Of a stretch of DNA of 64,000 bases, positions 45,928-53,143 are shown piece by piece. How positions within the stretch are numbered: position 1 is the first letter of the stretch; the number at the start of each line of letters is the position of its first letter. Both the position numbers and the translations under genes were made by a program. This stretch comes from Pedobacter antarcticus. Its GTDB lineage: Bacteria > Bacteroidota > Bacteroidia > Sphingobacteriales > Sphingobacteriaceae. The notes below the pieces were generated by a model. The model was not told where the DNA came from, ran no database searches, and saw only the letters and a list, made by a program, of their open reading frames with translations. The DNA is taken from assembly GCF_900112985.1 (NCBI RefSeq), contig NZ_FONS01000004.1, positions 186,001 through 250,000 on the forward strand, read 5' to 3'.

Positions 45928-46955
45928 CACCTTAGGTCTAATTGGAGTTCTACTTTTCCTGATTGAGTAGTCAAATTATATAAATCGGGATATAATTTAT
46001 TTAGTTTATTGACGACTTCTATTTTATCTTCATTACTTATGGTAAAGTCTTCAGAATAATAACAGTTAAATTCTAATTTATTGTTTACAGTTTCAATTGA
46101 AATATTCAGCGCTGTAACCGTGTTATTATTTAGAATATGCTGTGGCAACACAATTAACAGGAGGGGAGGAATTAGTATATTAGAGGTATTACCGCTTACT
46201 TCAATCTGGTATTCGAAATGCTGATCGCTGATTAGATCATTTAAGATTAAGAAGTTTTTTATAAAGGTGATCTCTGAATTAAGAAAAACCTTTTCCTGGT
46301 CGCAATCATATAATTGATAACGCAGGATTTTTCCAATTTGCATAAGGATTTCAGCTGCTTTTTTTGCATCCTGATTGGTGAGAGATGAAGCTTTTTTTAA
46401 GGCCTTGGACAGGAAAATTGGAGAAACCTGACCTTTGAGTTTGTTGACTTCCGATTCCAAAAATTGATATTCTAAGGTAATAATATGATCATTAGTATGC
46501 TTCCATTGACGAAACAAGGTCAGCGCGGACATGCTCCAAAAGCAAATAACTGTAATCATAGAATTGGATAGACTATCCAGAAAAATCAGGGGATTGGTGT
46601 AGGATTGTATCCGGTGCGGCAAACCCAAATAAGTTCGTACAGTATATTCCAGAATTATACCTGAATACAGCAGTATAAATACAATAAGCAGCAAATATAG
46701 AATATAGGTCATGTAATTCTCCTTGAGCAATAAGCGCGGGATCAGTAAAAAATAGTTAAGATAGGTGCTTACTAAATAGGTCGAAAACGATACTAGGCAA
46801 ATGATATATAGCCTATTCCCCAATTGCGGCATACAATCCTGATAACTTATAAATACCTGATTGAAAGTTATAATAGCTAAGGTAAGAATAAAGAGAAGGT
46901 GTCTCCAGATTCGGTATTTAGAATCAACAATCAGCGGATAGAATTTACTTTGCAT
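45927..46955 (-). CDS. LytS-like pseudokinase (phospho-acceptor His missing)
   Basis: A 342-residue membrane protein with the same layout as the kinase downstream: four hydrophobic segments (about 15-150), then the internal region. At the position of the catalytic His the sequence reads KGQVSPIFLSKALKKA, so Ile180 replaces His. The Asn box is also lost (LIVLPQHILNNNTV) and the Gly boxes are not recognisable. The open frame is intact with no stop or frameshift, and the gene is coupled to the active kinase by TGATG. It may act as a sensor subunit that pairs with the active kinase. Confidence 0.85.
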   Translation of the reverse strand: MQSKFYPLIVDSKYRIWRHLLFILTLAIITFNQVFISYQDCMPQLGNRLYIICLVSFSTYLVSTYLNYFLLIPRLLLKENYMTYILYLLLIVFILLYSGIILEYTVRTYLGLPHRIQSYTNPLIFLDSLSNSMITVICFWSMSALTLFRQWKHTNDHIITLEYQFLESEVNKLKGQVSPIFLSKALKKASSLTNQDAKKAAEILMQIGKILRYQLYDCDQEKVFLNSEITFIKNFLILNDLISDQHFEYQIEVSGNTSNILIPPLLLIVLPQHILNNNTVTALNISIETVNNKLEFNCYYSEDFTISNEDKIEVVNKLNKLYPDLYNLTTQSGKVELQLDLR

Positions 46956-46986
46956 GTAATTTTCTCAAAGTTCAAATAAAATTACA

Positions 46987-49497
46987 TTAAAAATCTATTC
47001 TGTATAATATATTAAAGAGTGAAGTTGCCTGTTTTTTGGGCTCAATATTGCCACTTTTTAGATTATAGGCATGGCCATAATACTCTTTGGTACCGGTAGC
47101 ATTTAACCATTTAACAGCAAATTCCTGCGCACGTTTAGATCGGTTTATTCGATAACTTATGGAATAATTGGCTAGGAAAAGCGGTGCAAATTGTTTGGTG
47201 TAAGCCTTTGTCTCTTCGTATCCTATCTTGTGATCCAGAGGGTTAAAGGAAGCTGTTTCATCTACCGGAGTATAGCGATCGCCTCCCTGCAGCGTTAATT
47301 TCAGATTGACGCTCAATACATCTCTTTTTTGTACACCTAACCTCCACTCTTTGCCTGCTAATCCATTGACAATAAAACGTCTATTGAATTTTGTATTATG
47401 CCAGATACCGTCTCCACCAGTGTATTTGGAGTCAAATATAGAAGCGGTCATGATATAGTAAAATCCTTTGTTCAGGTATTTTTCCAGGGTTACATCTACA
47501 CCAAAGTTTCTTCCTTTGCCTTGATTTACTAAAGCGTCCTCTACATAGAACAAACTACGATTGAGTACAGAATAAGAGCTGTCAGCTATAACCGGCACAT
47601 TAAATAGGTATTGAAAGTAAGGTTCTGCTTTTAGACTCATATTCTCTGATATTTTATATTGATAGGATAATAATATGTGATGAGTTTTTATGAAATCAAG
47701 ATTTTGGTTTACTTGGTGTCCGGTAATTTTATCTTTGACATAATACACATCCATTTTTTCCATACGGCTATGTAAGCCATAGGCCAAAGACACGACATTT
47801 TTTGGAGACGTTTGCCACCTGATAGATGCTCGCGGTTCTATCGCACGACTCTTATTTAAATTTAGCATTTGTGCATTTATGCCTATTGTAGCAGATAACT
47901 TATCACTTAACTCAAACCGGGAACTGCTGTATGCTGAAATTAGATTGGTATGGCCAGTTCCTTCCGCAATGCTTTCTAATGAGTTCCCTATATAGGGTGC
48001 AAGCTCGAAGTGCATATTATACTGCATGCGGGTAAGGGTGAAACCTGTTTTATTGGTATGTCTTGAACTGTATTGTTTATCAAAGGAAGATGTGAAGATC
48101 AGATTGGTATATCGGCTGTCTACGTTCAAATATGGACTTGTGTTTTCTGTATCATCATAGTAATCTTCTATAGCTTCATTACTGGAATAACTGGACGCCA
48201 ATGTGCTGCGGAAGGTTCCTCCATTAGCCAGGTAGTACTGATGACTAATACCTGCTGTTGCCGTGGTTTGTTTCATTTCCGAATACTTGCCGTCATCTGT
48301 GTATTTCCAATTAGCTTCTTGTTCTTTTTTATTTCTGAATTTATCGACCAATCCTGTACCCCAGATAGAAAATGTTCCGGCGCGTCTTGTGGGGAAGTTC
48401 AATTTAAAGTTTAAGTCCTGATAGTCCAATAATTGGTTTTTATGATCGCCGGAACTTATTTTACTCATCAGTCCGGTTGTAGAATAGCGATAATTGAATA
48501 GATAGGATGCATCACTATTTTTACTAAAAGGACCTTCAGAAGCGAAGTCTAAACCCAATAAACCGGCCTGAAAAGTATGTTCATATTTGCGATTGTTGCC
48601 CTTACGCAGTTTCATGTCAAATACACCCGAAACCGCATTATTGTATTCGGCGGGAAAGGCACCAATATAGAAGTCCGAATTAGCTAAAACATTTGTGCTC
48701 AATGACGAGAGTACACCGCCCCCTAAGGTTGCTATATCTGCAAAGTGGTTTGGATTCGGTATTTCTACTCCCTCCATCCGCCATTGCAGCAAGCTAGGTG
48801 CATTGCCGTGAACGGATATCCCATTATTACCGACATTGAGGGACACCCCCGCAAAGGAGCTTACCAGACGAGCAGGATCATCCATTCCTCCGGCATAACG
48901 ACTGGCTTCTTCCATTCTTAACAAGCGACCTCCTGTCAAAGCCATTTTATTAGAAACCTGTTCTTTGTTAGATACGTAGTTGATAACCACATCTTTTAAG
49001 GCAACTTCAGAAGTAAGCATCGTTATCTCTAACAACACTTCTTTGCCCGAACTCAAAATAATTTCATTGATTACTGTGGGGGTATACCCTACACAAGACG
49101 TCTGAATGCTGTATCGACCAATTGGTACATTTTGCAAGCTGAAGTGTCCATCTGCCGTTGTTTGGGTTGATATACCGGGAAGTTCAAGCAGCTTAACAGA
49201 TACCATTGGGATGGCCTCACCCGACAGCTGATCTTTTATTACACCTCTTATTTGTTGGGAAACAGTTTGCTGACTGTACGCTGAAATAGGAAATAGCAGA
49301 CTCAGCAGTAGCATGGGCATTTTATTCTTTAATATGCTCATAATCTTATAGAACATATTGAATATCTGTTGTATTCTTTTTTTCTTAGACAACTCTTCAC
49401 TTAAAACTTCTTCAAGGGAAACCAATACTTTCTCGCAATCGGAAACTGCAATTTGTGATAATTCTGATATTTTTTTGATTGTGTCTCTTTTATTCAT
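46987..49497 (-). CDS. TonB-dependent receptor with HU-like N-terminal extension
   Basis: An 836-residue protein. Residues 1-45 (MNKRDTIKKISELSQIAVSD then CEKVLVSLEEVLSEEL) look like the first two helices of an HU-family DNA-binding protein. Then comes a signal peptide (from Met53, MSILKNKMPMLLLSLLFPI, cleavage near SAYSQ), a carboxypeptidase-regulatory-like domain (about 80-160), a plug (with PARLVSSFAGVSLNVGNNGI) and a barrel. An AGGAG sequence 6 bases before the first ATG and a TAATTTTG promoter word (49520-49527) support use of the first start. A start at Met53 (49341) would give a normal receptor. It shares a strand with the LytTR/kinase genes. Confidence 0.85.
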   Translation of the reverse strand: MNKRDTIKKISELSQIAVSDCEKVLVSLEEVLSEELSKKKRIQQIFNMFYKIMSILKNKMPMLLLSLLFPISAYSQQTVSQQIRGVIKDQLSGEAIPMVSVKLLELPGISTQTTADGHFSLQNVPIGRYSIQTSCVGYTPTVINEIILSSGKEVLLEITMLTSEVALKDVVINYVSNKEQVSNKMALTGGRLLRMEEASRYAGGMDDPARLVSSFAGVSLNVGNNGISVHGNAPSLLQWRMEGVEIPNPNHFADIATLGGGVLSSLSTNVLANSDFYIGAFPAEYNNAVSGVFDMKLRKGNNRKYEHTFQAGLLGLDFASEGPFSKNSDASYLFNYRYSTTGLMSKISSGDHKNQLLDYQDLNFKLNFPTRRAGTFSIWGTGLVDKFRNKKEQEANWKYTDDGKYSEMKQTTATAGISHQYYLANGGTFRSTLASSYSSNEAIEDYYDDTENTSPYLNVDSRYTNLIFTSSFDKQYSSRHTNKTGFTLTRMQYNMHFELAPYIGNSLESIAEGTGHTNLISAYSSSRFELSDKLSATIGINAQMLNLNKSRAIEPRASIRWQTSPKNVVSLAYGLHSRMEKMDVYYVKDKITGHQVNQNLDFIKTHHILLSYQYKISENMSLKAEPYFQYLFNVPVIADSSYSVLNRSLFYVEDALVNQGKGRNFGVDVTLEKYLNKGFYYIMTASIFDSKYTGGDGIWHNTKFNRRFIVNGLAGKEWRLGVQKRDVLSVNLKLTLQGGDRYTPVDETASFNPLDHKIGYEETKAYTKQFAPLFLANYSISYRINRSKRAQEFAVKWLNATGTKEYYGHAYNLKSGNIEPKKQATSLFNILYRIDF

Positions 49498-49816
49498 CTT
49501 TAACTCCTGATTGATAACACAAAATTAACTTGCGCCAAAACGTGCTCTGGAGATTTGCGACAGAATACCGGTTTTATGCGACGAAAGGGAGAATTAAGGG
49601 TAAGAGGTGGGGAGATTTACTTGGTGTAGAAATATAATCATTTATATCTCAATAAGTTAACTATTGGTATTCGTGTTAATAATGAATAGGTTTTAATTAT
49701 ATATTTGTTAAATATTATAATCTTATTTTTGGTTAAAATTAACTATTATGATTTCTTTTGTATCCATGTGTTGCAGATGTTCCAGTTAAATAGTTTGTAA
49801 ACCAAATAGTACCCAT
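49498..49816. other. gene-free AT-rich gap
   Basis: 319 bases with no coding ORF in either strand that looks real. It holds the TAATTTTG promoter word for the receptor gene (minus strand, 49520-49527) and, for the plus strand, two TAnnTTTG-type words, TATATTTG near 49699 and TATTTTTG near 49723, of which neither has a clean TTG 19 bases upstream. Confidence 0.6.
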
Positions 49817-50041
49817 ATGAAAAATACAAAAATGGGTTTTGAAAAATATTTTTTTGTTGAGGAAGTGAGATGTATAATGGCCGGGAGTGCTGGGAGGCAT
49901 CTTGGTTGTAATGGATTTTTGTTGGCATCTTTATCTCTTCTTCTTACGCCAGTAGCAGGGACCGCAGCGGGTGCAAGCCTAATAACCGGGCGGCTCTCAT
50001 TTATTAACGACGCGCTTTCAATTGCAGGGGGGAACGATTAA
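49817..50041 (+). CDS. peptide precursor with double-glycine-type leader (bacteriocin-like)
   Basis: A 74-residue product. Residues 1-23 fit the C39-peptidase leader consensus: Ala22-Gly23 at -2/-1, Ile20 at -4, Val17 at -7, Glu16 at -8 and Phe12 at -12 before the predicted cut (CIMAG-SAGRH). The core (about 51 residues) is Gly/Ala/Ser/Leu-rich and hydrophobic, with GxxxG-type spacings (LLTPVAGTAAGASLITG) and one Cys, as in unmodified class II bacteriocins. A membrane protein and the broken start of a C39 ABC exporter follow on the same strand. The ORF is short, so the function is inference. Confidence 0.6.
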   Translation: MKNTKMGFEKYFFVEEVRCIMAGSAGRHLGCNGFLLASLSLLLTPVAGTAAGASLITGRLSFINDALSIAGGND

Positions 50042-50067
50042 GGAAATGCTTAAAATAGATAATTAGA

Positions 50068-50757
50068 ATGGCAGGTGATTTTTATGAGGTGAAAGTTCTT
50101 AGCGCAGTTAGATATGGTGTATTCATAAATATATATTTGTTCGGGGGTGTAGCATTAACTGCTTTTTTAACATGGCAGCTGCATCAAATAGTAATATTAT
50201 ATATTGGAGTATTTATATTTTGTATAACTCCGGTTTTCATGAAAAAAATATTTAGGCGTAAGTTCATTAGAGATGTTAAAATAAATTTTTTGCCGGAAAG
50301 TATACATATAGATTTTTATAAAAAAGGCGAATCTGATTTATTTGACAGAATCGAAGTCGACTATAATAAAATCAATTCCTATAGATTTAGTGAGAATGTA
50401 GATTCTTCAGTAATTGCGCTTTACATCGAGAATACCTCAAAATTGAGCTTGCACTTTGAAAACCAAAATGATATTGATTCGATCGTTTCTGTTTTTAGAA
50501 AATATTTAAAAGACTATAACCACCGAAATGTAGGTAGACCCAAAATTCGTTTAAAACCAAGTCTATATACTACAAAATTAGGCACAGCAGTTATTATCTT
50601 TTTAGGTATCGGTTGGATCTTGATTTCTATTTATTTACTAATTAATATTCCTAAGACTATACCATTCACAACTATCGGAGGTATATTTTTCTTTCTTCAA
50701 ATACTAACTCAGCGAAAAAGGGATATTCAAACAAGCGTCATGGAAAATGGTAAATAA
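50068..50757 (+). CDS. membrane protein with a soluble middle domain, possible immunity protein
   Basis: A 229-residue protein with two membrane segments near the start (about 20-35 and 42-60), a soluble PH-like middle (about 65-165, FLPESIHIDFYKKGESDLFDRI) and two more near the end (about 175-195 and 200-215). It is AT-rich and uses more Lys/Ile/Tyr codons than its neighbours. It starts 27 bases after the GG-leader peptide. Membrane proteins in this position often give immunity or sensing, but I do not recognise a family, so this is context only. Confidence 0.72.
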   Translation: MAGDFYEVKVLSAVRYGVFINIYLFGGVALTAFLTWQLHQIVILYIGVFIFCITPVFMKKIFRRKFIRDVKINFLPESIHIDFYKKGESDLFDRIEVDYNKINSYRFSENVDSSVIALYIENTSKLSLHFENQNDIDSIVSVFRKYLKDYNHRNVGRPKIRLKPSLYTTKLGTAVIIFLGIGWILISIYLLINIPKTIPFTTIGGIFFFLQILTQRKRDIQTSVMENGK

Positions 50758-50786
50758 AAATGTCTTCTTAAATGATTTAATTTAGT

Positions 50787-50932
50787 GATTGGATTCCACA
50801 GGAATTTCAGCCCGACGCAAAAGATTGTGGACCGACTTGGATAAAGATTATTTATAAGTATTATGGTCGATTTTTTAGTGACACTATTTAAGAGATCTTT
50901 GCGGAATTTCTAGAGAAGGAATTTCACTTTTT
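50787..50932 (+). pseudogene. remnant of a C39-peptidase ABC exporter (frameshifted N-terminal fragment)
   Basis: No ATG-started ORF covers this. From 50787 one frame reads DWIPQEFQPDAKDCGPT then IKIIYKYYGRFFSDTI, the catalytic-Cys segment of the peptidase-C39 domain (QPDAKDCGPTCLKxI-YYG). It stops at TAA 50889-50891. In the next frame, from 50888, LRDLCGISREGISLF continues the same domain. One lost T (ATTTTA to ATTTA) explains the shift. An in-frame stop upstream (50778) and the loss of everything beyond about 50 residues show that the gene is dead. These exporters cut GG-leaders and export the peptide. Confidence 0.75.
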
Positions 50933-50956
50933 GCTCCGGTTGGACAGAAGCACGGA

Positions 50957-51087
50957 ATGGGGATTAGCTCGCTGCGCTCGCTGATCCCCGGAGGGGGGGC
51001 TTCAACCAAAAATGCTGTCGCTGCGCTCCTGGCAATTTTTTGTTTTAACCTGGCCTTCGAACTGAAGGGTTCGGGCCGGTGTAAAAC
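50957..51087. repeat. cluster of hairpins with direct repeat downstream of tRNA-Ser
   Basis: A GC-rich patch between the exporter remnant and the tRNA terminator. GGGGAT (50959-50964) pairs with ATCCCC (50984-50989), with TAGC/GCTG nested inside. TCGCTGCGCTC occurs twice (50969-50979 and 51018-51028). A third hairpin pairs GTTTTA... with ...TAAAAC (about 51041-51087), containing GGCC and GAAC/GTTC pairs. There is no convincing ORF. Confidence 0.6.
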
Positions 51088-51120
51088 AAAAAATGCCACC
51101 CGAAAAGGGTAGCATTTTTG
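51088..51120 (-). terminator. intrinsic terminator of tRNA-Ser
   Basis: Read on the minus strand, GCTACCC, loop TTTTC, GGGTGGC, then six T, directly after the tRNA 3' end. The flanking A- and T-runs extend the stem. Confidence 0.8.
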
Positions 51121-51122
51121 TT

Positions 51123-51210
51123 TGGCGGAGAGTGGGGGATTCGAACCCGCGGACCTTTAACAGTCAACAGTTTTCAAGACTGCCGCAATCGACCACTCTG
51201 CCAACTCTCC
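51123..51210 (-). tRNA. tRNA-Ser (anticodon UGA)
   Basis: Acceptor stem GGAGAGT / ACTCTCC closes perfectly, with G73 and an encoded CCA (51123-51125). The anticodon loop CTTGAAA gives TGA, reading UCA/UCG-type serine codons. The long variable arm of a class II tRNA (TTGACTGTTAAAGGTC) and the GGTTCGAATCC T-arm are present. 88 bases. Confidence 0.97.
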
Positions 51211-51214
51211 GCGA

Positions 51215-51245
51215 CAAAAGTACAAATAATGTTTATTTGTGCAAA
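51215..51245 (-). promoter_or_regulatory. canonical Bacteroidota promoter of tRNA-Ser
   Basis: On the minus strand TTTG (51245-51242), exactly 19 bases, then TACTTTTG (51222-51215). This fits TTTG-N19-TAnnTTTG at every position. Transcription would start at or one or two bases before the mature tRNA 5' end (51210). Confidence 0.85.
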
Positions 51246-51331
51246 CACTAGAGTTAAACAATCGCTTAAATGCCTCATTATAAAGTCGTTTTTTTTCAAA
51301 AAGACATCAAGTAGGCCGTTTAAACGGTGTT

Positions 51332-51832
51332 TTATTCCATTGCGGGTAGGCCGATAGCCTGCCATTCTTCCTTTGAAGGACCGTAAATACCAATAATAGG
51401 TAAGTCCAGCATGCGCATTATAATGGTCATCTGGCTGCGGTGGTGGGCTTCGTGTGCGATCAGCACATGCAGTACCTTTCCTTTTGGCCATTGTTCGCCA
51501 TACATGTCGATACTATCTTCCAGGCTGGAGTCTGTCCACTTTAAGCGTACTCTTTTCTTTAAAAGGCTGCTATGCTCTTCGTGCAGCTGAATAATCTCTT
51601 CAATAGTGGATGGGCTTGAAAGATCAGCCATCGGATCAGAGTCGATTAATCCGGCATGCAGACCCATTTCTGTAATCGTTTGCGTAATGTGCCAGGCGAG
51701 CCTGTTTAAGCTGCGTATGTTTTCGTGGATCTTAATGTTTTTTTTGTCTTCCGTAATCAGGCTGAAAAGTTTGCGTGTCTGGGCGGTTTCTTCCTGATAG
51801 TTTTTTTCGAAGTCTGAAATGCTGCGGTACAT
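51332..51832 (-). CDS. DinB-family protein
   Basis: A 166-residue four-helix-bundle protein of the DinB/YfiT type. The metal-binding His pattern is present: RLAWHITQTI (first His), then HVLIAHEAHHRSQMTI (second and third His). Homologues include metal-dependent thiol transferases and others of unknown activity; the catalytic chemistry cannot be told here. Start ATG at 51832. It stands alone between tRNA-Ser and a divergent small gene. Confidence 0.88.
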   Translation of the reverse strand: MYRSISDFEKNYQEETAQTRKLFSLITEDKKNIKIHENIRSLNRLAWHITQTITEMGLHAGLIDSDPMADLSSPSTIEEIIQLHEEHSSLLKKRVRLKWTDSSLEDSIDMYGEQWPKGKVLHVLIAHEAHHRSQMTIIMRMLDLPIIGIYGPSKEEWQAIGLPAME

Positions 51833-51955
51833 AGGTGTGTTTAGATATTTGTTTTGCTCGATTAGTTTTGAATAGAGTGTATTCAGCTGTTGAAAATAAA
51901 AAAAATCCAGCTTTCAAGCCATATAAACAGGAATAAAAAAATATTTAAGATATTG

Positions 51956-51987
51956 TTTGTAACAAGTCTAAATAATCACAATATTTG
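51956..51987 (+). promoter_or_regulatory. promoter of the small protein before ferritin
   Basis: TTTG (51956-51959), 20 bases, then AATATTTG (51980-51987), one mismatch to TAnnTTTG. The spacer holds AAGTCTAAATAATC, reminiscent of the iron-responsive boxes (TCTAAATA-type) described in this phylum; that link is weak. Confidence 0.5.
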
Positions 51988-52009
51988 CAGGACTAATACA
52001 AATCCACAC

Positions 52010-52375
52010 ATGCAAACACTTGTTGCCGCACCAAAAGTAAAATTAGCACCTGTATTTGAGACCAGTAATGGAAGTGTCTATCAGTCGGACAATGAGAATT
52101 GCTGGTATGTTGACTTTGCTGGTAAGTTTGCGCGTTTCGATTATCGTTGCATGATGAAATTGAAAAAAGCGGTGCTTGGTATAGATATAGAGGCTCTGTT
52201 GCTGGCTACAGACAAAGCTCCTGACGTAGAGATTGTATTTATCTGCGCTTGTGATCACTGTTATGTATTAACACTGCTGGAGATCATTTCATTCAAAGAA
52301 TTACTCGAAGGAACCTTCGTGATGCTGGAACTCAATAGGATCATTCACGATAGAGTATATCGTCTGTCTTTCTAA
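52010..52375 (+). CDS. conserved small protein of unknown function
   Basis: A 121-residue cytosolic protein from the ATG at 52010 (MQTLVAAPKVKLAPVFETSN); the longer open frame from 51890 is not protein-like. It contains four Cys, including CACDHC, which could bind a metal, and a regular alternation of strands (CWYVDFAGKFARFDYRCMM). It resembles small proteins of about 110-120 residues that occur near iron genes in Bacteroidota (DUF6686-like in feel, not confirmed). The ferritin gene follows, 104 bases on. Confidence 0.7.
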   Translation: MQTLVAAPKVKLAPVFETSNGSVYQSDNENCWYVDFAGKFARFDYRCMMKLKKAVLGIDIEALLLATDKAPDVEIVFICACDHCYVLTLLEIISFKELLEGTFVMLELNRIIHDRVYRLSF

Positions 52376-52479
52376 CTACTTAGAATTAGAATCTTTCCAT
52401 ATTTCTCATTTATAAGGTAATATAGAATTATAGCACTATTTTTGATTCATCAAATAGACTACAATTTAATATTATTCAT

Positions 52480-53013
52480 ATGAAAGATATCACTCGTGTA
52501 AAGTGTATGCTGTCTACAGAAGTAGAAACACTTTTAAATCAACAAATAAAAAAAGAAGCACAATCATCATCTGCTTATCTTTCTATGGCTTCATGGTGTA
52601 ACAGAAATGGTTTCGACTTTTCTGCAGACTATTTCTTTAAACAAGCAGAAGAAGAAAGAATGCACCAGTTAAAAATTTACAAATACGTATTGGATTTAGG
52701 CGGGACCGCGATCTCTCCTGAAGTAACTAACATCAAAATAGAATACAATTCATTCAAAGAAGTATTTGAAGAAGCCTTAGATCAGGAAATCAGCGTAACG
52801 CAATCATTGAAAAACATTGCGGCTTATTGCTATAAAGAACAAGATTTTGTAACTATTGAGTTCCTTAACTGGTTCTTTAAAGAACAACGTGAAGAGGAAT
52901 ATAAAGCAAGACGCGCACTCGAACTGTTCGAAGTTATCGGTGAAGAAGGAACCGGAAGATGGCAGATTGACAAACACGTTGGGGGCATTCAATATAACGA
53001 AGATCCGGCGTAA
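52480..53013 (+). CDS. ftnA: ferritin
   Basis: A 177-residue non-heme ferritin. Ferroxidase ligands are visible: Glu in KEAQSSSAYLSMASW, Glu-Glu-x-x-His in AEEERMHQLKIY, and Glu/Gln in DQEISVTQ and EQREEEYKA. It would store iron as a 24-mer. The start may be Met1 (52480) or Met10 (MLSTEVETLLNQQ); the latter matches the usual ferritin N terminus. A TATTTTTG promoter word lies at 52437-52444. A strong terminator follows. Confidence 0.93.
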   Translation: MKDITRVKCMLSTEVETLLNQQIKKEAQSSSAYLSMASWCNRNGFDFSADYFFKQAEEERMHQLKIYKYVLDLGGTAISPEVTNIKIEYNSFKEVFEEALDQEISVTQSLKNIAAYCYKEQDFVTIEFLNWFFKEQREEEYKARRALELFEVIGEEGTGRWQIDKHVGGIQYNEDPA

Positions 53014-53032
53014 TCGTCCACAAATGAAATAC

Positions 53033-53059
53033 AAAGGCACCCAATCGGGTGCCTTTTTT
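53033..53059 (+). terminator. intrinsic terminator of the ferritin gene
   Basis: AAAGGCACCC (53033-53042), loop AATC, GGGTGCCTTT (53047-53056) and further T. It lies 20 bases after the stop. Confidence 0.9.
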
Positions 53060-53143
53060 TATGCCTGTAATTTATGTTTAATGGTTGAGGTCAGGTGCCT
53101 GCTTAGATTTATGATAACAGCGGCAACCTTATTTAAAGGTAGA

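Noticed and set aside
48073-48414. 113-residue plus-strand ORF inside the HU-receptor gene
   Set aside because: Shadow of the receptor gene; Cys/Phe-rich with no domain.
50884-51099. 71-residue minus-strand ORF in the hairpin patch
   Set aside because: It is the antisense of the C39 remnant and the GC-rich hairpins; composition explains the open frame.
51174-51491. 105-residue minus-strand ORF
   Set aside because: It crosses tRNA-Ser and the DinB gene in another frame.
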